Position numbers and translations under genes: made by a program
From: Dunaliella salina
Taxonomy: Eukaryota; Chlorophyta; Chlorophyceae; Chlamydomonadales; Dunaliellaceae
DNA length: 64,000 nucleotides
NCBI GenBank assembly: GCA_002284615.2
Contig: MU069609.1
Location: 137,096-201,095, forward strand
Reading direction: 5' to 3'
The notes under the pieces: model-generated
What the model saw: the letters and a program-made list of their open reading frames with translations, nothing else
Told to the model about the DNA's origin: nothing
Databases searched by the model: none
Shown here: positions 54,756-64,000 of the stretch, one piece after another
Layout: each line of letters begins with the position of its first letter
Position numbering within the stretch: position 1 is the stretch's first letter

Positions 54756-56700
54756 AACATCAGTTGCAATTGAAGTGTGCCCTCGTTGTAGAGCTACTAG
54801 AATGGCAGCGAGCTCTGCTCTGTTAATTGTACAAGTGGGCCCCTGGCCCATAGGATTTATTGTGCGGGTGACAGTTTCAGAGGGAAAGATATCTTCCGGT
54901 ATGAATAAGGATGCTCCAGCATGCCGTTTAATCCTATTATCTGAATTTATGACACTGCTACCTATAAATGTGAGGTGTCGCCAGTCTGGGATCTTTGGCT
55001 GTAGGGGTTCCAGGCGTGGTTGTATGTTAGGTCTGATGTTTTTTTGTTGGCTGCAGACTTCGAGAAGTTTGTGTGTGTCATGATAAAAAAGTGCAAATAT
55101 TTTCCTCCTTGTTTCAGGTGCTTTAAAACAGACGGAAGTGTTTGGTTCCTATGCAATCTGTTGACTGCTTCTATGACACCATTTTCCTTCGGGAATTTCA
55201 TGTTTTAAATCCTCAAGCCATTTTGGGTTACAGAGGAAGAGACTTTTGCTTTCCATCATTGTTTCAAACGGCAATTAGCTACATGTGTCATATTTTTTTC
55301 AGGAGGAGCGAGAGGAAGAATGTAGGTCTGGGTTTGTTGGAATGTTAAACCTCCCGAAAATTTGGCAAGGACAGTGGCATGGTCAGGGTAGCAAGTGAAC
55401 CTGCACTTGTATCCTGTCTTGGTCCATCCCATCAGGCTGGGGAGGAGCATGGAGACAGTTGGGGTCATTAGTGCAAGCAATTGAAGACAGGGCATGCATG
55501 ACAAGGAGGCACATGAATTTATCATCATAGGCAGGGTGGCAAAGGGAGAAACCTGCGAATTTGGTTCCAAACAAACCAGTATTGGCCTCGAAAACTCTGT
55601 CACGAGCAAAAGGGCTTCAGTATGCTTTGAAGTGGGTGTCATGGTGAAGGGGTTTTCAAGTTTTCCTTGCGTAACCAGCGCATGGCGCGTGAGGGCTCTA
55701 AGTATGTGAATTGGTATGCGCAAGGAGTTGGATTCCTTTATTTTCTGATTTCCTTTACCCAGGTGTGAAGTGTACCTGTGTAGGAGGCCCATAATTCCTG
55801 CTGCTTGACCTTGAACAAGGGGCTGAATGGTGGCGTGGAGACCACCTTGTCTGGCTGCTCTGTATGCTTGGACCAGTATTTGCAGGCGGTGAGGGTGACA
55901 ATCTGTGCGCATTTCCCTTGGTGTCATGAATACATGCAGTTTTAGTAATTGTTGCCAGAAATTTTTTGGTTGTTCAGTAGTATCTTTGTTGGATCCCGGT
56001 ACCATGAGGTCCACATTTTGTGGCCAAATTTCACATCTATTTGTTTGTTAGTATGATGTCTGCCTGGGGATTAGTAGCATCGAGGTCAAAGCGTGCCTTG
56101 TTGCGCACGTGGTGGCCTTGGGTTGTGATCCAGTGGCTGTTTGGAGACTCTGGTTCCTTCAAAACCTTGACGGGTAAGGTTGTCTACAGTGACGTCAGCA
56201 GCAGCTGTGTGTTGCTGTGGAAAATCAAGGCTGCCTGTATGAGATTGCTGAAACCTGTGGACATGCTCTTTTATATCCGGATGTTCAAGGAGCATAGGAG
56301 TGGGTTCCCAAGTGGGATGCCAGGTGACTCTGACCATTTCTGTTTCTTCTGCTGTCCTGGACCGCTGTCATTTTTAGGAATTTGTGAGGTAAGCGCACGA
56401 AGGGCAGTCCCTAGCGGACATCTGGTCCGACTGAATGCGCTCTGATGGGGTGCAGAGGATGTGACGGGGTAGGCACCTCCAGTGGTATGTGCGCTGGCAT
56501 GTGTGACATTGAGGCACATGACAAGTCAATGAAATTATGTTCTTCATGTTCCATGCTTGTGGGAGTCCAGCAGATTTGGCAGGTATCATCCTCTATTTCC
56601 CCAAGGTCAAAATTAAAAACTAGTCCGCGCTGCTGAGGGAACGATCGCTCGCTACATGGGAGGAATGTAATGGGATGATTGTTCATCCAAGAATATGTAT
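54756..56700 (-). mobile_element. LINE family A8: PHD finger to RNase H
   Basis: Minus strand. The PHD finger is at 56600-56400 (DDTCQIC, after a shift CHTCQRTYHWRC and DCPSC). A linker follows. The PCIF1-like region runs from about 55960 to 55250: HRLQILVQAYRAARQGGLHA, GIMGLLHRYTSHLGKG, SLRIPIHILRALTRH, KLENPFTMTPTSKHTE, DRVFEANTGLFGTKFAGFSL, LCHPAYDDK, then MLLPSLMGW and DHATVLAKFSGGL. Next is the start of RNase H (AELAAILVALQRGHTSIATD, about 54820-54770). It stops there and LINE A2 begins. Frameshifts are frequent. Confidence 0.8.
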
Positions 56701-57080
56701 CAGCACAAAGAGACAGAGGCGGAGGCTGTGCTGAAACCTATATGTCCTGAATTGCCGATGTCCAATTTGGAGGGGTAGTGAACATGAGCGTTCTTATCCT
56801 ATAATGTGTGTATTGGGTAAGTTATAATGCAATTCTGCTTCTCAAACCCTGAACCCTAGATGGTCCAATTTGGAGGGGTAAGAATGTTCAACATGCTAAG
56901 AGTTTTAGCATCGTTTCAGCGGAGTGCGCTATGACGGTAGTCAGGAATTGTTTCATCTGATTTCAATTGTAATCAGCGAGCATCCGCTGTTCCTTAGATC
57001 TATGCCCAAATGTCACGCATGTCAAAGAGACGGTCGCCATGTCCGATTGGTGGGAAACCATCGTTCCAACAGGTTACTTT
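56700..57080. repeat. Dispersed repeat related to 36040-36370
   Basis: It carries CCAATTTGGAGGGGTA twice (56762 and 56866), then TATGACGGTAGTCAGGAATT and CGGTCGCCATGTCCGATTGG, in the order seen at 36190-36360. Confidence 0.5.
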
Positions 57081-57245
57081 CCATTGTTGGATCGCTTCTC
57101 CTACTGAGGCACACACGTTGGGAGAAGAAAGAGCTTTTGGCAGGATGGTGTGAATGGATCTTTGTAACCTACATGCTTATGGATATTATGTTGGCTGGCG
57201 AGGACCAGTCATAGCCCGATCAGTCAAACAATCTGGCTGAAGGTC
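57081..57245 (+). mobile_element. LINE family B 3' end
   Basis: DIMLAGEDQSQ, then NNLAEGP: the closing residues and 3' block of family B (compare 34990-35070). Confidence 0.6.
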
Positions 57246-57299
57246 CCCCCCCCCATTTGAATCCGTAAATCTGTAATCTACAAGACTTGCTAGAAAAGA

Positions 57300-57540
57300 A
57301 ACACGCCCTTTTCCTTCGTAATTGTGCAAGTATTTGCACCCTTTGAGACGAGTGCGCATATGTCTTCTTTTCACAGACAACAATTCCCTTGCTATGACTG
57401 GCATTCCTACGTTCTTCAGCAAAATTCGAATCGATCCGGGTTCTTTCTCTCTGAGATCACGGTCGTTTTTTGTATGGCTGGCAATACCCAGCAGGCTGAG
57501 CAGTCAAGCAACCTGGCTGAAGGTCAAAACCCGGCTATGG
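57300..57540 (+). mobile_element. LINE family B 3' end, second copy
   Basis: FLSEITVVFCMAGNTQQAEQ then SSNLAEGQ, a diverged version of the same 3' end placed directly after the first. Confidence 0.5.
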
Positions 57541-58068
57541 ACTATAGTTTGGTCTATGTGTAATTCCTGCATCTCATGACAGAACAAGGATGCAAAGGGG
57601 CGAAATATGGAACATTCGTTAAGGATCATCATTAATGATTCCAGCTGCATGACCACTTGTTTTTATGTCATCAGACAGGAGTGAGTGGCAAGCCCACGCC
57701 ACTGCAGAGCACCAAGCATAGAAGGCTTGATGTGAAAAGATGGCCTACTTATTCAAAGCCCTCAGCAGGGTAAGGAGCAGCTCAGCTCCCTGCCTTTGCC
57801 ATTGTTTTGCCAGGACCAGGAAGGGCAGAGTCATTTTTGTTTTACCAGAATTAGCATGAGCTACTGAGCTTTGAGGATAGATGAAGTGAAAAAAAGCGAG
57901 TACCTGGAGGATGAATTGAAGAAAAAAATTGATCATGTGCGTCAATTGTACAAAGCGAAGTGTACATCTGGAGAACTGGTAAGTTAGAAACACATAAAAA
58001 TGCAACAGAAGAGGGCTCTCTTGTAACCTGAACACCTTCACCAGTTATTTGGAAGGGCCTTGCACCTC
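57541..58068. other. 3' flank of NOB1
   Basis: No gene recognised. It holds the 3' untranslated region of NOB1, which ends its reading frame at 58069. Confidence 0.5.
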
Positions 58069-58956
58069 CTACTTTCTGTTCCGATTAGAGCGCCGCTCAT
58101 TAGGGTTGTGCTTCCAGCCTGCGAGCAAGAACGCAGCACCCTGCACAGCAAACAGAACAAAGCATATAGGTCAGGGGTAAGCTTGTTGCAAGACAACATA
58201 TCAGCCGTGGCACTGCCACAGTATTGCATGCATGCACAAGACCTAGCTGGTGTTATCGTGAGACTGTACCATGGCGCACAGATATGTAAGCCCTGAGTAG
58301 CACCTTTTGTCACTTACACATTAAATGCAGCACTGCTGCGCAACGCCACGGGCACGCTTTCTTAATCTCTTTCAGACGCCCGATTTAAAATCATGAATCT
58401 AAACATCAAGTGCGCAGCGCCGCATTTGTTTGGAACTGAACACACATAACAAAGGGACTGCATGCTTTCTTGCCCATCTCACATACAAGACACAAAAGAT
58501 TGAAAGAGACAATGCGCATGTCCTCATTAGCACCAAAACTGTCTCCAAAAACCTGCTTGCCTGCGTGACGTTTGAAGCACAGGTACAGGCACTTGTTGCA
58601 GTTATCAGTGCCCAAGGCCTACGGTCCCTACAGATGAATGCTTCTGGAAATACACAATGAGTTTTCCTTTATCAGTGCCCAAGGCCTACAGTCCCTACAG
58701 ATGAATGAATATCTAGATATTCTTTGTAAAGGAGAGTTCGTTGTATATCTCCAGATCTAGAAATACATAATGAATTTTCCTTTTATCAGTGCCCAAGGCC
58801 TACAGTCCCTACAGATAGATGCTTCTGGAAATGTACAATGAATTTCCCTTTTTTATTGAATGCTCCTTTTTGGCAGCCTTTGTAGAGCATGTAGCATGCA
58901 TGCATGCAGGCACGCTTGCGCGCGTGCGCGCGCGCGCGCACNCACACACGCGCGCN

Positions 58957-59036
<80 letters not shown>

Positions 59037-62000
59037 CATATTGCAAGCATTGCCAGTCAGTGGGGAGATCAACCTGGAAGGTGCACAGCTAGCTTGCAGC
59101 CCAGCCATGCTTTACCATTCAGGCACACCCTTAAGAGCGCATGCACCGAAGTGCCAAAGAGCCGCATTGCATGGACCACAAAGGCACAGGCTCTGCAGAG
59201 TGCATGAGCAGCAACCCAAACAGACTGTTGGAATTTCCCTTCACCACTTGTTACTGCAAAAAGGTAGGGAGCATGCAACCGTGTGTCAAGTGCTTACCTT
59301 GCTGGGGTCCATCCCAGCTTGGGTTTTGCCTCCAACATGCCAAGTGTCATTTCCAAATTCTGGGGCGAAGGGGTCGATCGCTGCCTCAGCCTGCTTGTTG
59401 CGCCGCTTCACTTTCTTCAGCATCTGGTCCTCGCGCAGAATTGGGTTGCCAGCTCGACCACCCTTCAAAACAGCAGGAACCGCAGAGCAGCAGGAACCAA
59501 AAACCAAGTTTTGTTTGTGCTCGCTGGTCATGGAACCTAGGAAGGAAGAGCAAGCAGGCCATGTGCGCTGGCATGATTAACTCTCAGCGCCTGCTCGTCT
59601 GGGATCATGCCATGGTAACTTTGTATACTCAAACAATGCAAGGCCTCAAAAAGCGCATGCCATCCTCATGCGTAGCCGCCTTTCAAGGCACTCTTAAGAG
59701 TGCAGGCAGAAACCAGGCTTGCTTGCTAAGAGCTGGCTTTTATACATCAAGCAGGCACATATGCATGCTGGTGAGGCCTTCGCCAAGCATTCCATGTACC
59801 CCTGAAAGCATGCACAAACCTGATGGTGTGCGGCATTGCCTAGATGTGCTTTTCCCCAAAACCAGTGCTTTAAGCACTCGCTGAGATCCTCTTTCAGGCT
59901 GTGGCACACCTGTATCCTGATCAAGGCTGAAGCACAACAAGTGGTCAGCAGTGGGCCACAATCGGCTTAGTTACTGCTTTCACTTGATTACCCTCGGCAG
60001 GTATCCTTCCTGAATTCAGTCAAGCTGAGGGCCTTTGCCTGCATAATAGGCCACCCACCCGCACAAATCTATCCACATGCCTACCTAGGAAAGTCGCCTG
60101 GCTGGAATGCTGTACTTCAGTGCCATCAGTTAGCGGTTGGGAGAGTTGCCTGGCTTGACTGGTGTTGTGAGTGAGTTCTCATGGGAGTTGCTTGGATGGA
60201 CTGCTGTGGTATAGTGCTATCGCCTCACCTTGGGTTTGGGCAGGGAGTAGCGGGTGCCTCGAAGCACATGCTTCTTTTTCCCACCAAAACAATCTGAGAG
60301 CTCTTGTCTGCATGGCAGGCCACCCATCCGCGCAAATCTATCCACATGCCTCCTGTCATTTCTTACCTTGGGCTTGGGCAGGGAGTAGCGGGTGCCTTTC
60401 AGCACATGCTTCTTTTTCACACCAAAGAACTCCGTGCCCTCTGGGGATATCGTGACCTCCACGCGCTCCAGGGCGGCGTTGCCGCAGCGCGGGCAGAACA
60501 AGCGCCCCGCCTCCTTGGTGACAAAGAAGCAGGCGACGCAGCGGAGTGCCCACCGGCTGACCCTGCGGGAGTGCAAACGGAAATACAGAAAAAAATTTTA
60601 ACAGGGGTGTGGATGAAGTGTAGGGGTATGGGCTTAGTCAGGATGAAGGGGGGCAATGCCACAGTGCGGGCAGAACAAGTGCCCCGCCTCCTTGGTGACA
60701 GAGAAGCATGCGACGCAATAGTGTGCCCACCGGCTGACCCTGTGGGAGTGCAAACAGAGATACAGAAACAAGTGTGGACAGGGGTGTGGATGAAGTGTAA
60801 GGGTATGGGCATAGTCAAAATGAAGGGGGGCGTTGCCACAGTGCGGGCAGAACAAGCGCCCCTCCCTCTTGGTGACAAACAAGCATGTGATGGAGCGAAG
60901 TGCTTACCGGCTGACCCTACGGGGCAGTAAACAGAGGTGCAGGCTCGAGCATGAGTGAACAGAGGTGTGGGCAAAGTGCAGAGGTATGGGCATAGTCAGG
61001 ATGAAGGGGGGCATTGCCACAGCGCGGGCAGAATAAGCGCCCCTCCTCCTTGATAACAAACAAGCATGTCACGGAGCAGAGTGCCCTCTGGCTGATCCTG
61101 TGGGGGTGCAAACCAATGCGCGCGCACGTGTGTGAACAGGGATGTGGACGAAGTGCAGAAGTTTGGGATATATAGTCAGGGTGAAGGGCGGCATTGCCAC
61201 AGCGCAGGCAGAAAAGGCGCCCCGCCTTTACGGTGGCAAAGAAGCAGGCAACGCAGCGGAATGCCCACTGGATGACCCTGTGGGAGTGCAAACAGAGGTG
61301 CAGACACTAGTGTGTGAAGCAGGTGTATGGACAAGGTGGAGGGGTGCAGACATGGTCATAGGTGTGGATGGATACATGGCTCAGTGTATGAAGCACCCCT
61401 CCCTCCTCGCTGTCTGCTATAGAAGGGGATGTAGAAGCCCTCAACCAGTGGACGATGCAGGGCATGGGAGCAAAAGTGCTCCTGGCAAATATCTCTGACA
61501 CGGTATTGCCAGACACCACACACATGCATGCAACCACCCTTCCGCAGGGCAAGGCATGTAACCCCTGCAACAGTCCATCACAACAAGCTGCTTGCTGCAG
61601 CTTCTTGAATTGTCCCTCAGCTCTAATGAAAGCAGGCACGGGCACAAAGAGAAGTTGGGCACGACGCGAAACAACGGCAATGAAGATGCTTTCTAATGAG
61701 CAGCTTGACTGGGATTTGCTGCGCTGTCAGCTTGCTGGAAAAGCTTTACTCCAAGCTTTTCCAACAAGCAACATGAAAGAGATTTGGTGCTCTGTAACAA
61801 GCTGAAAGCTGCTCCAACATGCAATGCGGCTTCCCTCCATGAGCCAGTTTCTGGAGTTCCTTTCCAACGGGCTTTTCAGCACACTCGCACTGTTTTAAGC
61901 CTTGGCTAAGGCTTGGAGCTTGTGTTGCTTGAAATCCAACACAAGATCCAACCCTTAGCCAGGGGCCTGAAACAGAGCAAGTGCGCTGAAAAGCCCATTG

Positions 62001-64000
62001 AAGAGGAATTCCAGAAGCAGGCTTATTGAAGGAGTCAGCCTTGCAGAGACCAAGCAGCGTCGTCATACATCCGAGAGAGCTCAGCTGCGCCATTTCTTTA
62101 TTGTTGTGTAAAACGCAGCTTCGACAATTCTCTGCTTCGATGCTATTTCATGGACGTCCAACCCTGATCCACCCATAGGCTAGGTATCCTGTAGGGACTG
62201 TGCGCTTCGCTCTATGTTACTACATACAAAGCACCATGGGCCATGAGCCATGGGCGTTTAGACGGAGCCCCTTCTTCCCTGCAACGCACCTGGTAATGCG
62301 GCGGCCATCCTCAGCCACAGGTGGAGCCCCATCTTCTCTGCAACGCACCACGAGCCAAGAGCGATGGGACAGAGCCCCATCTTTCCTGCAACGCACCTGC
62401 TAATGCGGCGGCCATCCCCAGCCATGAGGCAAAGCCCCATCTCCCATGCAACATGACGTAGAGCGAAGTGCACTGTCCCTACAGGACGTCCTACCCTGAT
62501 CCATCCACAGGCTAGGTATCCTGCAGCGACGGTGCACTTTGCTCCACGATGCATGCAATGCACCATGAGCCGAGAGCCATCAGCCTCTTTGACAGAAGCC
62601 TTTTCCTCCCAGCAATACACCTGGTAATGCGGCGGCCATCCTCAGCCATGAGGCAGAGCCCCATCATCTTCTCTGCAACGCACCATGAGCCAAGAGCGAT
62701 GGGACAGAGCCCGACCTTCCCTGTAACACACCTGGTAATCTGACAGCCATCCTGAACCATGAGGCGGAGCCCCATCCTCTCTAAAATGCTACACCATGAG
62801 CCAGAAGCGATGGGACGGAGCCCCATCTTCCCTGCGACGCACCGGGTAATCTGGCGGCCATCCTGAGCCATGAGGCGGAGCCCCATCTGCAGCAGCACAT
62901 TCTGCATCGCGAAATCTGCCGTGACACAGAGCACGTTGCTGGTCAGGTTGAAGGGGCTGCTACGCTGCTGTGTGCCGGCTGTGCCACTGCTATTCGCCAC
63001 GCTGGTACCGTCCTCCTCCACCTCCTCCTCCTCGCTGTGCCCTCCCTCTGATGATGAGCAGCTCTCACTGCTGTCCCCATGCTGCTGTTGCTGCTGCTGC
63101 TGCTGCTGGGGATGCGACTCAGCATGCTGATCCTGTTGACCTAGCAGCTGACTTTGCTGCAGCTGCTGCTGCTGCTGCTGTTGCTTCTGCTGCTGCTTCG
63201 CCTGCCTGCGCTGCTGCTGCTCCTCCTCTGCCGCGCGCGCCTGCGTTGCGCGCGCCTCCTCCCGCGCCATCCATTGCTTGTGCCGCCTGTTCTTCCGCCG
63301 CACTGCATTCCTGCTCTTGCCCGCGGTCGCCCACTCCCCGTCTTCACCCTCATCCTCGCTGCTGCCCACGAAGCTGCCCCCCATGCTGTCCCCTGGACCC
63401 CCTACCCCAGAGTCGCCACCAAGCCCCGCTCCACTCCCACCCTGGCTACCGCCATGCTCGGCCAGGTCAGATACGCTGAGCCCAGACAGCGCATGTGCTG
63501 CTGATGCTTCCCTGTCCAGCCCCCCTGGTTGCTGCACGTGCTGCTGCTGCAGGTGATGCTGCTGCTGTGACAGAGCACCTGCCGCTGCGGAACTGGCGGC
63601 AGCAGCTGCTGCTGCGGCTGCTGCAGCCTCACCAAAAGTGCGGAAGGCTTGAGGGGCTGCGGGGCTTTGGTTGCTGGGTGCAGCAGGGCTCACAGCCTGC
63701 CCAGCAGCGCCAAAGTGCGGGTGGCTGTGACTATAACCTTGTTGGCTACCACACTCACTCTCCTGTGCTGGTGGCTGTGCATTTCCTGCATGGCCCTGCA
63801 CAGCAGAGCCAGCATCCTGCCCAACAGCGCTAGAGTGCAGGTGGCTGTGGCCAGGACCTTGTTGACTTCCGTGCTCACTCTCCTGCGCTGGTGGCTGCGC
63901 ATTTCCTGTATGGCCCTCCAGCGACTGCACATCCGCAAGGATGCGGCTTTGCCCACCTGCCAAAGCCATAGCAGGTTCAGGCACAAATGAGCGATAAACC
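58069..64000 (-). CDS. NOB1: NOB1, 18S rRNA 3'-end (site D) endonuclease, N-terminus off-window
   Basis: NOB1 cuts 20S pre-rRNA at site D in late 40S particles. Four exons join in phase: 62843->64000, 60367-60562, 59298-59462 and 58069-58140. The first holds LTSNVLCVTADFAMQNVLLQ and MGLRLMAQDGRQITR, the last part of the PIN fold. The second is the zinc ribbon: SRWALRCVACFFVTKEAG, RLFCPRCGNAALERVEVTIS, GTRYSLPKPK (two C-x2-C pairs). The third has GGRAGNPILREDQMLKKVKR and DPFAPEFGNDTW. The last reads GAAFLLAGWKHNPNERRSNR and ends NRK-stop. The first exon also carries a long insertion: two 37-residue repeats (HTGNAQPPAQES), poly-Ala, two poly-Gln tracts and EDEGEDGEWATAGKSRNAVR before the conserved block. 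The catalytic PIN acids lie beyond 64000. Introns hold tandem copies of exon ends. Confidence 0.95.
58595..58850. repeat. Intronic tandem repeat, three copies
   Basis: ATCAGTGCCCAAGGCCTAC then GTCCCTACAGATGAATG recur near 58605, 58671 and 58785, with AT-rich spacers. They lie in the last NOB1 intron. Confidence 0.9.
58941..59034. repeat. (AC)n microsatellite
   Basis: About 40 AC units after a GC/GCAC start, with Ns at 58942 and 58956. Confidence 0.95.
60226..60290 (-). repeat. Copy of the NOB1 zinc-ribbon exon end with donor
   Basis: KKKHVLRGTRYSLPKPK followed by GTGAGG repeats the last 17 codons and donor of the exon at 60367, about 125 bases into the next intron. Intron sequence near 60040-60110 and 60310-60360 is duplicated as well. 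Confidence 0.85.
60650..61295 (-). repeat. Four tandem copies of the NOB1 zinc-ribbon exon start
   Basis: Units of about 178-180 bases at roughly 60656-60752, 60834-60925, 61013-61105 and 61193-61290. Each contains an acceptor-like TTTGCACTCCCACAG-type site and the first 30 or so codons of the zinc-ribbon exon. Protein readings include WAFRCVACFFATVKAG and GRLFCLRCGNAAL (most distal), WAHYCVACFSVTKEAGHLF, and RALCSVTCLFVIKEEGRLFC. Copy 2 is frameshifted. The second half of the exon is absent in all. Confidence 0.9.
62280..62790 (-). repeat. Tandem copies of the NOB1 exon-1 end with donor
   Basis: Copies of MGLRLMAQDGRQITR plus the donor region occur near 62290, 62399, 62622 and 62731, in addition to the true exon end at 62843, with a period near 108-112 bases. 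A second block (GGCTAGGTATCCTG) repeats at 62179 and 62509. Confidence 0.9.
63060..63215 (-). repeat. CAG/CTG tracts encoding poly-Gln in NOB1
   Basis: Two Gln-rich runs (near 63081-63108 and 63157-63215) separated by SQLLGQQDQHAESHPQ. Confidence 0.9.
63709..63930 (-). repeat. Tandem 37-codon coding repeat in NOB1
   Basis: Two units of roughly 111 bases, each with GHTGNAQPPAQESE or GHAGNAQPPAQESE then GSQQG and SH-rich residues. Confidence 0.85.

Noticed and set aside
58406..58660. Plus-strand 76-codon ORF in the last NOB1 intron
   Set aside because: It ends in the local tandem repeat and shows no recognisable domain.
60650..61295. Regular array as a CRISPR or satellite
   Set aside because: Units are copies of the NOB1 zinc-ribbon exon start, so origin is exon duplication.
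61142..61498. Plus-strand 118-codon ORF
   Set aside because: It is antisense to the zinc-ribbon copies and owes its openness to their coding bias.
62970..63504. Plus-strand Leu/Ala/Pro-rich ORFs opposite NOB1
   Set aside because: They are antisense shadows of the poly-Gln and poly-Ala coding repeats.

Overview
The window looks like nuclear DNA of a unicellular green alga (Chlorophyta). The evidence is a TEF30/MET1-type thylakoid PDZ-TPR gene, host genes split by many GT-AG introns, long (AC)n/(GT)n tracts, CAG-rich coding insertions and non-LTR retrotransposons of the kind known from chlamydomonadalean algae. A Dunaliella-like alga fits the style, but genus is inference only. One 90-base N gap, scattered single Ns and short frameshifts point to a draft long-read assembly.

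Three host genes were rebuilt exon by exon, all on the minus strand, with intron phases that fit. (1) A TDP2-like tyrosyl-DNA phosphodiesterase at 12224-18567 has eight visible exons. (2) MET1/TEF30, a chloroplast photosystem II assembly/repair factor, lies at 37286-45899 with seven exons plus a probable transit-peptide exon upstream. (3) NOB1, the 18S rRNA 3'-end endonuclease, occupies 58069 to the right edge; its zinc ribbon and C-terminus are inside, and the PIN nuclease part must lie beyond 64000.

Most of the rest is retrotransposon sequence. LINE family A is large. Read across copies, it carries an N-terminal module, an APE endonuclease, a reverse transcriptase, a Pro/Ser/Thr-rich linker, a PHD finger, a domain laid out like the PCIF1 adenosine methyltransferase, an RNase H, a zinc knuckle and a C-terminal PD-(D/E)XK-like endonuclease. 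Its 3' end is a pyrimidine-rich tail. LINE family B is a second, APE/RT type with a different C-terminus. Family A copies lie at 7085-9985 (-), 20880-21062 (-), 22600-31645 (+, the longest), 27069-28445 (-), 48211-48767 (-), 50885-52571 (+), 52572-54755 (-) and 54756-56700 (-), plus several bare 3' tails. Family B copies lie at 2375-10520 (+, heavily interrupted), 19330-19640, 31660-35060, 35190-35720 and 56920-57530. A hAT element (5934-7064), a small hAT-like MITE (14802-15178) and two tRNA-like SINE candidates complete the mobile fraction. Nesting is deep: a family B LINE holds a hAT element and a family A LINE, which itself holds a SINE.

Two themes stand out. The first is the family A LINE, which joins two endonucleases to a PHD finger and a PCIF1-like domain whose expected NPPF motif is consistently replaced by a CHP motif. 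The second is that introns of all three host genes contain degenerate tandem copies of neighbouring exon ends together with their splice sites.
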